The notes: generated by a model from the sequence alone, not told the origin. Counted from the first letter of the stretch, positions 1 through 8,476 are shown. The stretch is DNA of 64,000 bases from Mycolicibacterium mengxianglii (GCF_015710575.1 NZ_CP065373.1:62001-126000); one strand, 5' to 3'. A program made the numbers and translations.

Positions 1-1
1 T

Positions 2-340
2 GACGGCGGGGCGTTGATCGCCGAGGCGATCCGCAGTAGGCCGTTCGAGTACTGGCGGGAGCACCTCAAGACAATGCGCGGGCAGTGGGCGCCGTTCCAG
101 AGTCTGGTCGACCTGGGCAGTGACGCGCAGGCCATCGCCAATGACATGGTCGTCGAAGTCGAATCCGGCGCTGGGGGTGCGCCGTTCAAAGTGGTACGCG
201 GCCCGGTTCAGTTCAACCACGAACCGCTGCAGACGACGCGGGCACCCCAGGCTTCCGAGCACACGGAACTGGTGTTGATGGAGCTGGGCATCGACTGGGA
301 TCGGATCGCCGAACTCAAGGAGTCCGGCGCCATCGCCTGA
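2..340 (+). CDS. CaiB/BaiF-family CoA transferase, C-terminal part (cut by window start)
   Basis: The reading frame is open from the first complete codon and runs to TGA at 338-340, so the gene begins outside the window. About 112 residues are visible. The pattern fits the C-terminal part of class III CoA transferases: a W-x-PFQSLVDLGSD-type segment, a PV-Q-FN substrate-pocket stretch, and a tail with AP-ASEHTELVLMELG, the usual 'GEHTDEVL.ELG' end of the family. These enzymes move CoA between acyl groups in the cytoplasm. The catalytic Asp lies in the missing N-terminal part. The next gene is convergent. Confidence 0.75.
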   Translation, partial: DGGALIAEAIRSRPFEYWREHLKTMRGQWAPFQSLVDLGSDAQAIANDMVVEVESGAGGAPFKVVRGPVQFNHEPLQTTRAPQASEHTELVLMELGIDWDRIAELKESGAIA

Positions 341-367
341 CACACCAGACCGCCGGGCTGGGGCAGA

Positions 368-1402
368 TCAGGAGGTGGCCTCGTCGAAGATCCTGGTGAT
401 GATGCCGTTTTCGGGATCGTAGAACTTCGGATCGAGTGCGTCCCAGCCACCGAGGTCGTCGATGGTCCACAGCGTCTGTGGTTTCGGGAAGGCGGTGGCG
501 AATTCCCGGGCGACTTCGGGCACCGCGGGCCGGAATCCGGCCTCCGCCCAGAGACGCTGGGCCTGCGGGGTGTACAGGTACTCCACCAAACTGGTCGCTT
601 TGTCGCGGTGCGCACTGGTGGAGACGACGGCGACCTGGTTGTCGATCCGCAGCGTCTGCGGCGGCACCACCTGCTCGACGTCCGGGGAGTGCCGTTCGGC
701 GTCGAGGGCGCTGTTCTCCGGTGCGATGAGGACGTCCCCGCGGCCGGCAAGGAAGAGCTCAAGGGCCTCCTGCACCGTGGTCGGGCCGACGTTGATGTGC
801 TCGAGGATCAGCTTGTTGAGGTAGTCGATTCCGGCCTGCGGGTCCCGGCCGCCGCTGCTGGCACTGGCATAGCCGGCCATCAGGCCCCACTTACCGGAAC
901 CGGAGAGTATCGGGTTGGCGGCGAGCACCTCGACCCCGGGGTGCAGCAGATCAGCCCAGCTCCGGATCTGGAGTGGGTTGCCTTTGCGGACCACCAGGCT
1001 GGCGATGGAGCCGAACGGTTGGCCCCGGTAGCGGCCGGAGGCCCAGTCTGGGTCCACTTTCTCCTGCTGCGCCAAACGATCCATATTCGGCTGGTCGGCG
1101 AGGTAGACCACGTCGGCGGGCGTTCCGTCGAGGACCGCCTGGGCAACACCCGACGACGGCCCGTAGGTGGTTTTCACCGTCACGCCCTCACCGGCGTCGG
1201 TATCGCTGAAAGCCGGAACGCTGGCGTTCCAGCCGGCCGCCGACGAGGTGAACGCGAGTACCGACAGCGACACGGTGCCTTCGGCAGCGTCCGCGGACCC
1301 CGCACCCGATGTCGGATTGGAGCACGCCGTTGCCAGCGCAATCGTGCCCAGGACTACCGCGAGAAGACGCCATCGCCGGGACGGCGCAGTTGTGTCGGTC
1401 AC
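368..1402 (-). CDS. Sulfate/thiosulfate-type ABC transporter substrate-binding lipoprotein
   Basis: About 344 residues from GTG at 1402; an upstream in-frame TTG at 1441 has no better ribosome site and would push the signal peptide inwards. The N-terminus has basic residues (SRRWR), a hydrophobic stretch and a lipobox ending ALATAC, with Cys27 as the probable lipidated residue. The mature part looks like the SubI/Sbp family: a TTYGPSSG-like segment, DVVYLADQPNMDRL, a RKGNP hinge and LEYLYTPQAQ-type C-terminal helices. Such proteins present sulfate or a related oxyanion to a CysTWA permease. No permease or ATPase gene lies beside it, so it is an orphan receptor here. The family assignment is firm; the ligand is inferred. 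Confidence 0.8.
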   Translation of the reverse strand: MTDTTAPSRRWRLLAVVLGTIALATACSNPTSGAGSADAAEGTVSLSVLAFTSSAAGWNASVPAFSDTDAGEGVTVKTTYGPSSGVAQAVLDGTPADVVYLADQPNMDRLAQQEKVDPDWASGRYRGQPFGSIASLVVRKGNPLQIRSWADLLHPGVEVLAANPILSGSGKWGLMAGYASASSGGRDPQAGIDYLNKLILEHINVGPTTVQEALELFLAGRGDVLIAPENSALDAERHSPDVEQVVPPQTLRIDNQVAVVSTSAHRDKATSLVEYLYTPQAQRLWAEAGFRPAVPEVAREFATAFPKPQTLWTIDDLGGWDALDPKFYDPENGIITRIFDEATS

Positions 1403-1442
1403 GGATCCATCCCGGGGGCTGAGCAGGAAGCTGGTTGTCAAC

Positions 1443-1940
1443 GGGACCAGCTATTAGCCACGAGCATAGGGTACCGACACGAACCGGGCCGGTTGTGCGT
1501 TTTAGCGATATGCCAGCGACGGCACGAAATTGGCTGTTTGTCCGTAGCGTTCAGGACGCCCGAATTCGCGCGGCCTCACGAATATGTTCGCCACCGTCAA
1601 TAACTGCTGCGCGGTGTAATTCTGTGAATTGAGTGCCAGGAGTTTCACGATGCGGGTGCGCGGTCGTCAATCCGGCCACCGCAGCAGGGCACCGCCGTCC
1701 AAGGGATCGCCGGCAACCCGGCCAGATGGCGAACTGGAACGTGTTACAGTGCGCCGATCGTGCGCGATTTGGGCGCACGTACGCTCCGGCAGCGAGGAGG
1801 CCAGGGCTGATGCACGTCCCACCGAAAGCGGTGCGTCCCGTGGTACCGAGACGGGTGCTGCCCCGTAGGCTCCGGCCCGGCCGGGCCGCAAATCTGCGCC
1901 CGGGTGTCCGCGCACGGTTCCGCGGTAGCGGTGGCCGGCG
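1443..1940. other. Intergenic stretch with no convincing gene
   Basis: About 500 bases between the start of the sulfate-binding lipoprotein gene (leftward) and the DUF1295 remnant (rightward). The short open frames here are rich in Arg, Pro and Gly with no recognisable domain, typical of chance frames in high-G+C DNA. The stretch presumably holds the divergent promoters; I could not assign one. Confidence 0.5.
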
Positions 1941-2432
1941 ATGAGCGGGGCGATCAGTAAGTCCGCGTCGTTGGCATGGGTGTGCGTCGCATATTTTCTG
2001 GCGTTCTGCGTGGGCGCCGGATATCTGGTCTTGGGTCCCGCCTCTGGACGCCTGTGGTTGGATACTTTGGTCGCCGACGTACTGGCCACATTGGTGGTAT
2101 TCGCGTTTTCGCGCAGTTTCGGCAACTCCAGCTTTATGACGCTTATTGGAGTGTTATCCCAGCCTTTGCTGATGTTTTACTGGTGGGCCCGCGGGGGTGC
2201 CGGATTCGGCCGGCTGAACTGCGTGCTGCTGGCGGTCGTGGTCATGCTGTGGGCAGTGCGCCTGACGGCCAATTGGCTGATGCTCGGGGCTTTGGCCATG
2301 CTGGCGATGTTCCTGGGCGCGAGCATCCCGATGATGGAAACCCGCAGTCTGCAGCGCCGCCCGGACTACCAGCACGTGATCGACCGCGTGTCCCGGTTCG
2401 TGCCCAGACCACCGGCAAAGGCGCGCGGGTGA
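1941..2432 (+). pseudogene. DUF1295 (steroid 5-alpha-reductase-like) membrane protein, frameshifted and internally deleted
   Basis: The 163-codon frame starts and ends like a DUF1295 protein but the middle is damaged. The start has hydrophobic segments and an F-RSFGNSSF motif. Families of this type continue with YDPYWSV.P; here YDAYWSVIPAF is found only in the +1 frame (about 2136-2170), after which homology returns to the first frame (FYWWAR...WAVRLTANW). That implies two compensating frameshifts about 40 bases apart. The next family segment is missing: RLTANWL jumps to the C-terminal FLGASIPMMETRSLQRR and VIDRVSRFVPRPP motif, with perhaps 100 residues lost. The stop overlaps the next gene by 4 bases, so translational coupling may explain why the frame persists. 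A non-functional remnant is most likely. Confidence 0.6.
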
Positions 2433-3580
2433 CCAAGCCGCGGGTGGTGATCGCAGGCCTCGGTGATGCCGGCGTGCTCGCCGCCATCCGGCTGGCCAAA
2501 GACGCTGACGTGGTCGGCATCTCGGTGAAACCCGCGCTGGTCAGCGGTCAGGAGCTCGGGGTGCGGCTGGCGCGACCGGAGCGATGGGCGCGCGACTACT
2601 GGATCTCGTTCGACCGGTTCCGCGGGCTGGATGGGGTGCGGACCGTGCACGCCAGGCTGACCGGCGTCGACCTCGCCGCCCGGTCCGTCGCCTTCACGTG
2701 CGCCGACGGCACATGCGCTTCGGAACCCTACGATGCGCTCGTCATCGCGACCGGGGTGACCAACGGATTCTGGCGGCAACCCACCGTGCAGTCCGACGCG
2801 GACATCGGCGACGACCTGCGCGCCGTCCACGACCGGCTGGCCCACGCCCGGTCGGTGATCGTCCTCGGCGGCGGCGCCGCGGCGGTCAGCAGCGCCGCCA
2901 ACCTGGCCGCCGCCTGGCCGGACACGAGTGTCCACCTCTACTTTCCCGGCGAGCGGGCGCTGACAGCGCACCACCCGCGGATCTGGAACACAGTGTGTCG
3001 CCGGCTGATCGACCGTGGCGTGGAGCTGCACCCGGGCCACCGCGCGGTAGTGCCGGACGGTTTCGCCTGCGACCGGATCACCGATGGGCCCGTGCATTTC
3101 AGCACCGGCCAGTCCGACGCCCACGCCGATGCCGTGCTGTGGGCGACCGGGCGGGTCGCGCCGAACACCGGCTGGCTGCCCCCCGCCCTGCTCGACGAAC
3201 GCGGATTCGTCCGGGTGCTGCCGGACCTGCGGGTGCCCGATCAGGACGGGGTGTTCGCCGTCGGCGACGTCGCCGCCACGGACCCGCTGCGCAGCTCGGC
3301 GCGCAACCGCGGCGACAAACTGTTGGCGCACAACATCAATGCGCATTTCGCCGGCCGCCCGCTGCGGGCGTATCGCCCGCCGCGGCGGCGCTGGGGCTCG
3401 GTGCTCGGCGTGCAGCCCGACGGGCTGCAGGTGTTCACGGCCTCGGGTCAGGCCGTCAACTTTCCGGCCTGGTCCATCGACCGGGTGCTGCAGCCCTGGA
3501 TCGTCCGTCGCGGCATCTACCGGGGAATCCGCGCCGGCGCTGCCTCAGCCGGCCGCGACCCGGGGCGCCCGATCCGCTGA
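2429..3580 (+). CDS. FAD-dependent pyridine-nucleotide oxidoreductase (NDH-2/AIF-like)
   Basis: 383 residues from GTG at 2429, overlapping the previous stop by 4 bases (GTGA). Residues 4-12 hold the first dinucleotide-binding glycine motif (VVIAGLGDAG), the centre has a second one (VIVLGGGAAAV), and the late segment GVFAVGDVAATDP is the FAD-contacting motif of this superfamily. YDALVIATG and DAVLWATGR are the paired ATG motifs. Members oxidise NAD(P)H and pass electrons to quinones or other acceptors, often at the membrane face. No CxxC redox disulfide is visible, so it is not a thioredoxin-reductase type. The in-frame open region upstream of 2429 is DUF1295 remnant, not part of this protein. 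The 3' end overlaps the convergent acyl-CoA dehydrogenase by 36 bases. Confidence 0.85.
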   Translation: MTKPRVVIAGLGDAGVLAAIRLAKDADVVGISVKPALVSGQELGVRLARPERWARDYWISFDRFRGLDGVRTVHARLTGVDLAARSVAFTCADGTCASEPYDALVIATGVTNGFWRQPTVQSDADIGDDLRAVHDRLAHARSVIVLGGGAAAVSSAANLAAAWPDTSVHLYFPGERALTAHHPRIWNTVCRRLIDRGVELHPGHRAVVPDGFACDRITDGPVHFSTGQSDAHADAVLWATGRVAPNTGWLPPALLDERGFVRVLPDLRVPDQDGVFAVGDVAATDPLRSSARNRGDKLLAHNINAHFAGRPLRAYRPPRRRWGSVLGVQPDGLQVFTASGQAVNFPAWSIDRVLQPWIVRRGIYRGIRAGAASAGRDPGRPIR

Positions 3581-4714
3581 GGCGGTGTCGAGCACCATGG
3601 CCGCCACCCGGTTGCGGTGCTGCTCAGCCGATCCCAGCAGGGCGGCGTCGGTGGTGGCGCGCTTGAAGTACAGATGTGTCTGGTGTTCCCAGGTGAAACC
3701 GATACCGCCGAGGGTCTGGATGGTGTCGGCGGCGATCTTGGCCGCCGCAGCCGAACACGTCGCCTGCGCGATGCTCGACGCCAGCGCCGGATCGTCGGAG
3801 CCGTCGGCCAGTGCCCAAGCCGCGTGATAGGCCGTCGAACGTGCATGCTCGGCGTCGATCAACATGTCGGCAAGCCGATGCTTGACGGCTTGGAATGAGC
3901 CGATGGGCCGACCGAACTGCAGCCGGGCCTTCGCATAGTCGACGCCCAGGTCCAGCAGATGCGCCGCGACGCCCACCTGCTCGACCGCCAGCAGTGTGGC
4001 ACCGACGTGCAGCGCCTGGGTGATCACCCGCTCGGCCTCCTCGGGTGCCGCCACCAATCGGGCCGGAGCACCGGTTAATTGGACCCTGGCCTGCGGCCGC
4101 GTCAGGTCGAGGGTGGCCAGCGGGGTGCGTTCCACGCCGGGGCCGGCCGCATCGACGGCATACAAGGCGACGCCGTCGGGACCGGTCGCGGCCACCAGCA
4201 GCTCGTCCGCGGCGCCGGCATCGACCACCCGCCCGACCGTGCCCGTCAGCGCAGGTCCGTCAGCGGTGTCCGCCGCGGTGATCGACACTGCCGTGGCGTC
4301 GAATTCGCAGGCCTGCTCGGGGACGGCAAAGGCGGCGGTGCGCCGGCCCTCCACGAGCTCGGCCAGCAGCGCGTCCCGCACGGGTCCGGCTGCTGCGGCG
4401 ACCAGCGCCGGAATCGCCAGGAAGACGGTGCCGAACACCGGCCCGCAGGCCAGCGATGCGCCCAGTTCCTCGACGGCGATCGCCTGGTCGACCAGGGTGC
4501 CGCCGGCGCCACCGGCTTCCTCGGGCACGGCGAGACCGAGCACCCCGAGTTCGCTGCCGAGGCGCTGCCAGGCCCTGGCGTCGAACGGCGGGTCGGAGTC
4601 CATCAGCCGTCGCACCGACTGCTCGTCGAAGTTGTCGGCGCAGAACTTACGCACCGCTCGCCGCAGTTGGTCCTGCTCATCGGTGAACGTGAACTCTGTC
4701 GAGAAACTAGCCAC
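3545..4714 (-). CDS. Acyl-CoA dehydrogenase family protein (partner subunit)
   Basis: 389 residues from GTG at 4714, which overlaps the stop of the upstream dehydrogenase gene by 8 bases and gives the N-terminus VASFSTEFTFTDEQDQLRRA. The reading frame is open further upstream but that stretch lies inside the neighbour. Acyl-CoA dehydrogenase features are clear: the N-terminal helical domain with GLAVPEEAGGAGG, and a C-terminal domain with RLQFGRPIGSFQAVKHRLAD and QTLGGIGFTWEHQTHLYFKR. These enzymes introduce an alpha-beta double bond into acyl-CoAs using FAD. Side-by-side pairs of unequal FadE proteins in mycobacteria often form alpha2beta2 enzymes acting on steroid or branched acyl-CoAs; this one has the look of the second subunit. 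Substrate unknown. Confidence 0.85.
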   Translation of the reverse strand: MASFSTEFTFTDEQDQLRRAVRKFCADNFDEQSVRRLMDSDPPFDARAWQRLGSELGVLGLAVPEEAGGAGGTLVDQAIAVEELGASLACGPVFGTVFLAIPALVAAAAGPVRDALLAELVEGRRTAAFAVPEQACEFDATAVSITAADTADGPALTGTVGRVVDAGAADELLVAATGPDGVALYAVDAAGPGVERTPLATLDLTRPQARVQLTGAPARLVAAPEEAERVITQALHVGATLLAVEQVGVAAHLLDLGVDYAKARLQFGRPIGSFQAVKHRLADMLIDAEHARSTAYHAAWALADGSDDPALASSIAQATCSAAAAKIAADTIQTLGGIGFTWEHQTHLYFKRATTDAALLGSAEQHRNRVAAMVLDTASADRAPRVAAG

Positions 4715-5900
4715 GAGGGATCTCCTTCCACGGCATACCGGCATCAGCGCGAAGATCACCGGGCAGTCCCAGGACCCGCTCACCGAGGATGTTGCGCATG
4801 ACATCGGAGGTGCCGCCTTCGATGGTGTTCGCGCGGCTGCGCAGGAAACGCTGCTGTACTGGCCCCCGCCAATCCGCCCCGTCGCCCTCATCCTGGAGCT
4901 CATAGGTGTGGTAGAGAACCCCCTCTGCGCCAAGGAAATCCATGCACCACTGGTAGATGTGCTGGTTCAGCTCGGCGCCGACGAGCTTGCCGACCGAGCC
5001 TTCCGGTCCGGGCCCGCCGACGGTGGCTGCCGCCCGGGAGCGCTCCGAGGTGAGGCGCTGGGCCTCGGCGCGCAACCACAGCTGGGTCAGCCGGTCGCGC
5101 AGGACGGGGGTCTGCAGTTCCGGCCGTGACGCCCACAGGGCGGTGGCGTCGGCGATGGTGCCTGCCCCGCGGCGGGATCCACTGGCCCCGAGCGCACTGC
5201 GCTCGTTCATCAGCGTCGTCATCGCGACGCCCCAGCCGTTACCGACCGCACCGAGCCGCATGCTGTCCGGGATGCGGGCATCGGTCATGTAGACCTCGTT
5301 GAATTCCGCCTGACCGGTCATCTGGCGCAGCGGTCGGGTCTCGACGCCCGGCGCGTGCATGTCCAGAACGAAGTAGGTCAGCCCCTTGTGCTTGGGCACG
5401 TCGGGGTCGGTGCGGGCCAGCAGCAGGCCCCAGCGCGCCCGGTGCGCCAGGCTGGTCCACACCTTCTGCCCGTTGATCACCCAATCGTCTCCGTCTTTCA
5501 CGGCGGAGGTGGCCAACCCGGCCAGGTCGGAGCCCGCCCCGGGTTCGGAGAACAGCTGGCACCAGATGTCCTCGGTGGTGGCCAGGGGCCGCAGCAGTCG
5601 GCGTTTCACCTCGTCGGTCTGGGCGTGCTCACGGACCGTCGGCGCGGCCATGCCGTAACCCATCGGGTTGAGTCCCAACGGCACCGGGCCACCCGCGCCC
5701 TGCAGAATGCGGTCGGCGACGGCTTGCAGGCCGCGGGAGACACCGAGGCCGCCCATGCCCTCGGGGAAGTGCACCCAGGCCAGGCCGGCGTCGTAACACG
5801 CACCGAGGTACTCGCGGATGGGGGCCGACTTGGGGTCATGCTGCTGCACGACCTGCCGGGCGAGATCGGCGACCCGATCTTCGTCTGCTGTGGTGCTCAT
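4707..5900 (-). CDS. Acyl-CoA dehydrogenase (FAD- and substrate-binding subunit)
   Basis: 397 residues from ATG at 5900 (a GTG at 5903 directly precedes it). It has the classic middle-domain signature WCQLFSEPGAGSDLAGL, the INGQKVWTS strand, and a C-terminal IEGGTSDVMRNILGERVLG in which Glu sits where the catalytic base of medium-chain acyl-CoA dehydrogenases lies. It therefore looks catalytically competent, unlike several other FadE proteins of this window. It is first in a two-gene leftward unit with the 8-base-overlapping dehydrogenase downstream, consistent with a heteromeric enzyme. The palindromic element at 5918-5947, just upstream, is a plausible control site. Confidence 0.87.
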   Translation of the reverse strand: MSTTADEDRVADLARQVVQQHDPKSAPIREYLGACYDAGLAWVHFPEGMGGLGVSRGLQAVADRILQGAGGPVPLGLNPMGYGMAAPTVREHAQTDEVKRRLLRPLATTEDIWCQLFSEPGAGSDLAGLATSAVKDGDDWVINGQKVWTSLAHRARWGLLLARTDPDVPKHKGLTYFVLDMHAPGVETRPLRQMTGQAEFNEVYMTDARIPDSMRLGAVGNGWGVAMTTLMNERSALGASGSRRGAGTIADATALWASRPELQTPVLRDRLTQLWLRAEAQRLTSERSRAAATVGGPGPEGSVGKLVGAELNQHIYQWCMDFLGAEGVLYHTYELQDEGDGADWRGPVQQRFLRSRANTIEGGTSDVMRNILGERVLGLPGDLRADAGMPWKEIPRG

Positions 5901-5917
5901 CACGTCACCATAGGAAA

Positions 5918-5947
5918 TTGACTTCTGTCAGTTCGACAGGGGGTCAA
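5918..5947. promoter_or_regulatory. Nested inverted repeat upstream of the acyl-CoA dehydrogenase pair
   Basis: The core CTGTC-agttc-GACAG (5925-5939) is a perfect 5-bp inverted repeat with a 5-bp centre. An outer pair TTGAC (5918-5922) and GTCAA (5943-5947) flanks it, offset by one base. It lies 18 bases upstream of the ATG at 5900 and about 16 bases past the stop of the next gene, so an operator for the leftward dehydrogenase pair is the likely role. The regulator is not identifiable from the window. Confidence 0.4.
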
Positions 5948-5962
5948 CTGCGGGCGCGTTAC

Positions 5963-7198
5963 TCAGGAGCGCGGGATCTCGATGGCGATGCTGTCCAGCA
6001 GTGCGGGGTACCGCTTGGCCTCCGGATGCCCGCTGGGTTTACCGCTGCTGACCACTGCGGCGGCGAGGCCGCGCTGCGGGTCGGCCCAGACGGCGATATC
6101 GGTGAGCCCGGTGTGACCGAAAGCTGCCGGTGCACCGCGTCCGAACGGTCCGAATCGGGTGGAGCCCAGCATGTAGCCGGTGCCCCAGCGCAGCGGTTTG
6201 AGGCCCGTCGCCAGATCCGGGCGCAGGCGGCGGGCTTCAGTGGTGGCGGCGCGCAGCGTCTCGGGCTTCAGCACCCGTACCCCGTCGAGTTCGCCACCGC
6301 GGCGCAGTATTTCGGCGAACCGGGATAGTTCGAAGGCGGTCGACACGGTGCTGGAGGAAGGTATGACGCTGGTCAGGAAAGCCGGGGTGTTGGAGAACGG
6401 GATGATGCGTTGCGGTGTGCCGCCGACGGCGATCTTGAACGCTTTGGCGATGGGCAGGGGCAGCGGTTTCCCGGTGACGTGACTGGGTGCCACCGCAGGC
6501 ACATCGTGTTCTGCCACACCGTAATTGGTCCAGCGGAACCCGAGAGGGTCGAGGATCTCGGTGGCCAGGATCTCGCGGATGTTGCGTCCCGTTGCCGCCG
6601 AGACGATCTCGCGGATCAGGGGTCCCCACGTCAGGCCGTGGTAGATGTGCACCAGGCCCGGCCGGTAGATGGGCTTGAGCCGGCCCAGCATCTCGCGGGC
6701 GTATGCGCTGTCGTCCATCCGCTTCAGGTCCGGACGGGGCCCGGTGGCGAAGGGCACCCCGGCGCTGTGGGTCATGACATGGCGGATGGTGGTGCGGTCC
6801 TTGCCGTGGCTGGTGTAGTTCGGCAGGTAATCGCAGACCCGGTCGTCGAGGGAGAATGCGCCGCGTTCGACGAGCATGTGCACGACGGTGGTGCTGATCG
6901 CCTTGGCCGCGGAGTAGGCGCAGAACGGGGTGTCGGTGGTGACGGGGATCTTCTCGGCGTCGGGCGGGTCCGCGGGCCCGTTACCCCAGGCGTGGCCGAT
7001 GGCCCGGTTGAGCACCGTTTTGCCGTTGTGTCGCAGGCACACCTGGATGGCGGGCTGCATCCCCGCCGCGTACCAGTGCCGGGCCGCCTGCCAGATGCGC
7101 TCCACTGCCGCGGGGTCGATACCGCTGTGGTCCTCGTCGCCGATGGTGGTGACGGAGTCCAGGTCTGTCGGGACGAGGATCCTGCCGTCTTCGGTCAT
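5963..7198 (-). CDS. Serine hydrolase, class C beta-lactamase / penicillin-binding-protein-like esterase
   Basis: 411 residues from ATG at 7198. The S-x-x-K motif is SAAK at residues 96-99, a Tyr motif (YHGL) is near 186, and a late FGHTG motif near residue 370 provides the HTG triad element of the fold. NYTSHGKDRTTIRHVMTHSAGVP is the usual 'TIRHLLTHTSG' signature. Proteins of this group in mycobacteria (the LipE/LipL/EstB type) hydrolyse esters rather than beta-lactams. There is no signal peptide, so it probably acts in the cytoplasm. It follows the acyl-CoA dehydrogenase pair on the same strand but is separated by the palindromic region, so it may be transcribed independently. Confidence 0.85.
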   Translation of the reverse strand: MTEDGRILVPTDLDSVTTIGDEDHSGIDPAAVERIWQAARHWYAAGMQPAIQVCLRHNGKTVLNRAIGHAWGNGPADPPDAEKIPVTTDTPFCAYSAAKAISTTVVHMLVERGAFSLDDRVCDYLPNYTSHGKDRTTIRHVMTHSAGVPFATGPRPDLKRMDDSAYAREMLGRLKPIYRPGLVHIYHGLTWGPLIREIVSAATGRNIREILATEILDPLGFRWTNYGVAEHDVPAVAPSHVTGKPLPLPIAKAFKIAVGGTPQRIIPFSNTPAFLTSVIPSSSTVSTAFELSRFAEILRRGGELDGVRVLKPETLRAATTEARRLRPDLATGLKPLRWGTGYMLGSTRFGPFGRGAPAAFGHTGLTDIAVWADPQRGLAAAVVSSGKPSGHPEAKRYPALLDSIAIEIPRS

Positions 7199-7214
7199 AT
7201 CGGCACAAATCGCG

Positions 7215-7658
7215 CTAGGGCGTGGGGGCGGGCGGCGTCTTCGGTCCGGTCAGCACCCGGCCCAGCTGGCTCAGCACGTCCAGCGGCGAGGCGGGCGCAG
7301 GGAGGCAACCGGGCGCGCAATCGGTCTTCTGCCAGGGCTGGCAGTCGCTGGTGGTGAAGGCGGTGTCACCGGCCTCGATCTGGACGACCTGCGCCTTCTT
7401 GCTCATGGCGTTGTCCAGGATCTGCTCGCCGCCGATCCGCTTCCAGTAGCAGGTGCCGTTCTCGATCGGGCCGGCCGACTGGTAGGTGCCGGGCGCGATG
7501 TCGGTGCCCACCTGGTAGGTGCCGTCGGCGTCGATGGTGGTCTTGGGTGCGGGCGGCGGCGGTGCCGGCTCGGGATCAGCGTGGGCCGTCCCACCGGCGG
7601 CACACATGCCTGCCACTGCCAGCGCCGATAGCCACGCGGCTGTCTTCGTCGTCCACAC
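7215..7658 (-). CDS. Small secreted protein, unknown function (mycobacterial type)
   Basis: 147 residues from GTG at 7658. The N-terminus VWTTKTAAWLSALAVAGMCAAG is a Sec signal peptide with a probable cleavage after AHA. The mature protein starts with a Pro-rich stretch (DPEPAPPPPAP), then a compact domain with paired motifs DGTYQVGTDIAPGTYQS and GTCYWKRIGG, and four Cys residues suggesting disulfides outside the cytoplasm. The 'G.Y.VG.DI.PG.Y...G...C.W.R' pattern occurs in small exported actinobacterial proteins of unknown role. The frame stays open upstream to 7823, inside the HAD gene, but the signal peptide fixes the start at 7658. Spacing to the hydrolase gene downstream is 16 bases. Confidence 0.7.
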   Translation of the reverse strand: MWTTKTAAWLSALAVAGMCAAGGTAHADPEPAPPPPAPKTTIDADGTYQVGTDIAPGTYQSAGPIENGTCYWKRIGGEQILDNAMSKKAQVVQIEAGDTAFTTSDCQPWQKTDCAPGCLPAPASPLDVLSQLGRVLTGPKTPPAPTP

Positions 7659-7713
7659 AGTTGACAAGGATAGACGAGCTAACTGAGAAAGCCCGGTCCC
7701 GCACAACACCAGG

Positions 7714-8466
7714 CTAGGAAGCGGGTGCAGCTCCGGGCGCATCGTCGGGTCGGCCTGGCGGCAGCCGGGTGGACACCCGCAGGACCGGCCAACCGGCTTC
7801 GGCGGCGATGACTGCCAGCGCACGCCGTGGGTTGACCGGCCGCGGATTGCCGACCAGCCGCATGGCGGGGAGGTCTTCTTCGCCGTCGGCGTAGAAGTAG
7901 CTGTGGGCCAGATCCACGCCCTGGCGTTCGCTGAATCGGGCCACGGCCTCGGCCTTGCGCGCGCCCCAGATGATGGGCTTGCGGATCTGGCCGGTCAGCC
8001 TGCCGTGCTCGTCGACCTCGAAGTGGTTGGACAGCACGTGCTCGATGCCCAGCGACTTGGCCACGGAGTCGACGTGAATGGTCAGCGCGGAGGTACTGAT
8101 CGCCACGGTGTGGCCCCGGCGTTGATGGGCGGCCACCACTTCGCGCATCTGCGGGAACATCCTGGACTGGATCCGGCGGGCGAACAGCTCAGAACCCAGC
8201 ACCTCGAGTTCGGCCAGCGAATCGCCTTTCAGATAGCCTGCGGCACGCACGATCAGCCGTTCGAACTCCATGCGCCCGAGCCGGTACCGGGTTGCGGCCT
8301 CGATCACCCCGAGCACCTCACCGATCCTGGCCTGACGCCGGCGAATTCGATGCCCGGCGTGCGCCACGGCGGTGAACCCGTCGACCAGCGTGCCGTCCAC
8401 ATCGAAGAACGCGCCGATGTGGGCACCCGCGGGTCCCGCGGTGACATCGTCGATGATGCTGCTCAT
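7714..8466 (-). CDS. HAD-superfamily phosphatase, subfamily IB (SerB-like)
   Basis: 250 residues. All four HAD motifs are visible: motif I FFDVDGTLVDG near residue 20 (Asp nucleophile and Asp+2 acid/base), motif II AISTSAL, motif III around GARKAEAVARF, and motif IV YADGEEDLPAMRLVGNPRPVNP. The last resembles phosphoserine-phosphatase-like HAD-IB proteins of actinobacteria, often encoded near lipid-metabolism genes. Motif IV reads DGEED where DSxxD is common. The reaction is hydrolysis of a small phosphate monoester; the substrate cannot be read from sequence. It is 10 bases downstream of the SnoaL-like gene and likely co-transcribed with it. Confidence 0.83.
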   Translation of the reverse strand: MSSIIDDVTAGPAGAHIGAFFDVDGTLVDGFTAVAHAGHRIRRRQARIGEVLGVIEAATRYRLGRMEFERLIVRAAGYLKGDSLAELEVLGSELFARRIQSRMFPQMREVVAAHQRRGHTVAISTSALTIHVDSVAKSLGIEHVLSNHFEVDEHGRLTGQIRKPIIWGARKAEAVARFSERQGVDLAHSYFYADGEEDLPAMRLVGNPRPVNPRRALAVIAAEAGWPVLRVSTRLPPGRPDDAPGAAPAS

Positions 8467-8476
8467 CGGGCCGGGC

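Noticed and set aside
1976..2428. In-frame open region that would add about 150 residues to the FAD oxidoreductase
   Set aside because: It overlaps the DUF1295 remnant in another frame, is Arg/Gly-rich apart from the short DUF1295 motif, and the Rossmann start fits GTG at 2429 exactly.
2366..3346. Long antisense open frame opposite the FAD oxidoreductase
   Set aside because: Composition (His/Arg/Gly/Val-rich, no domain) is that of a shadow frame in high-G+C DNA; the sense frame has full oxidoreductase motifs.
6410..7357. Long open frame antisense to the beta-lactamase-like hydrolase
   Set aside because: No recognisable motifs and complete overlap with a gene that has the full SxxK/Y/HTG set.
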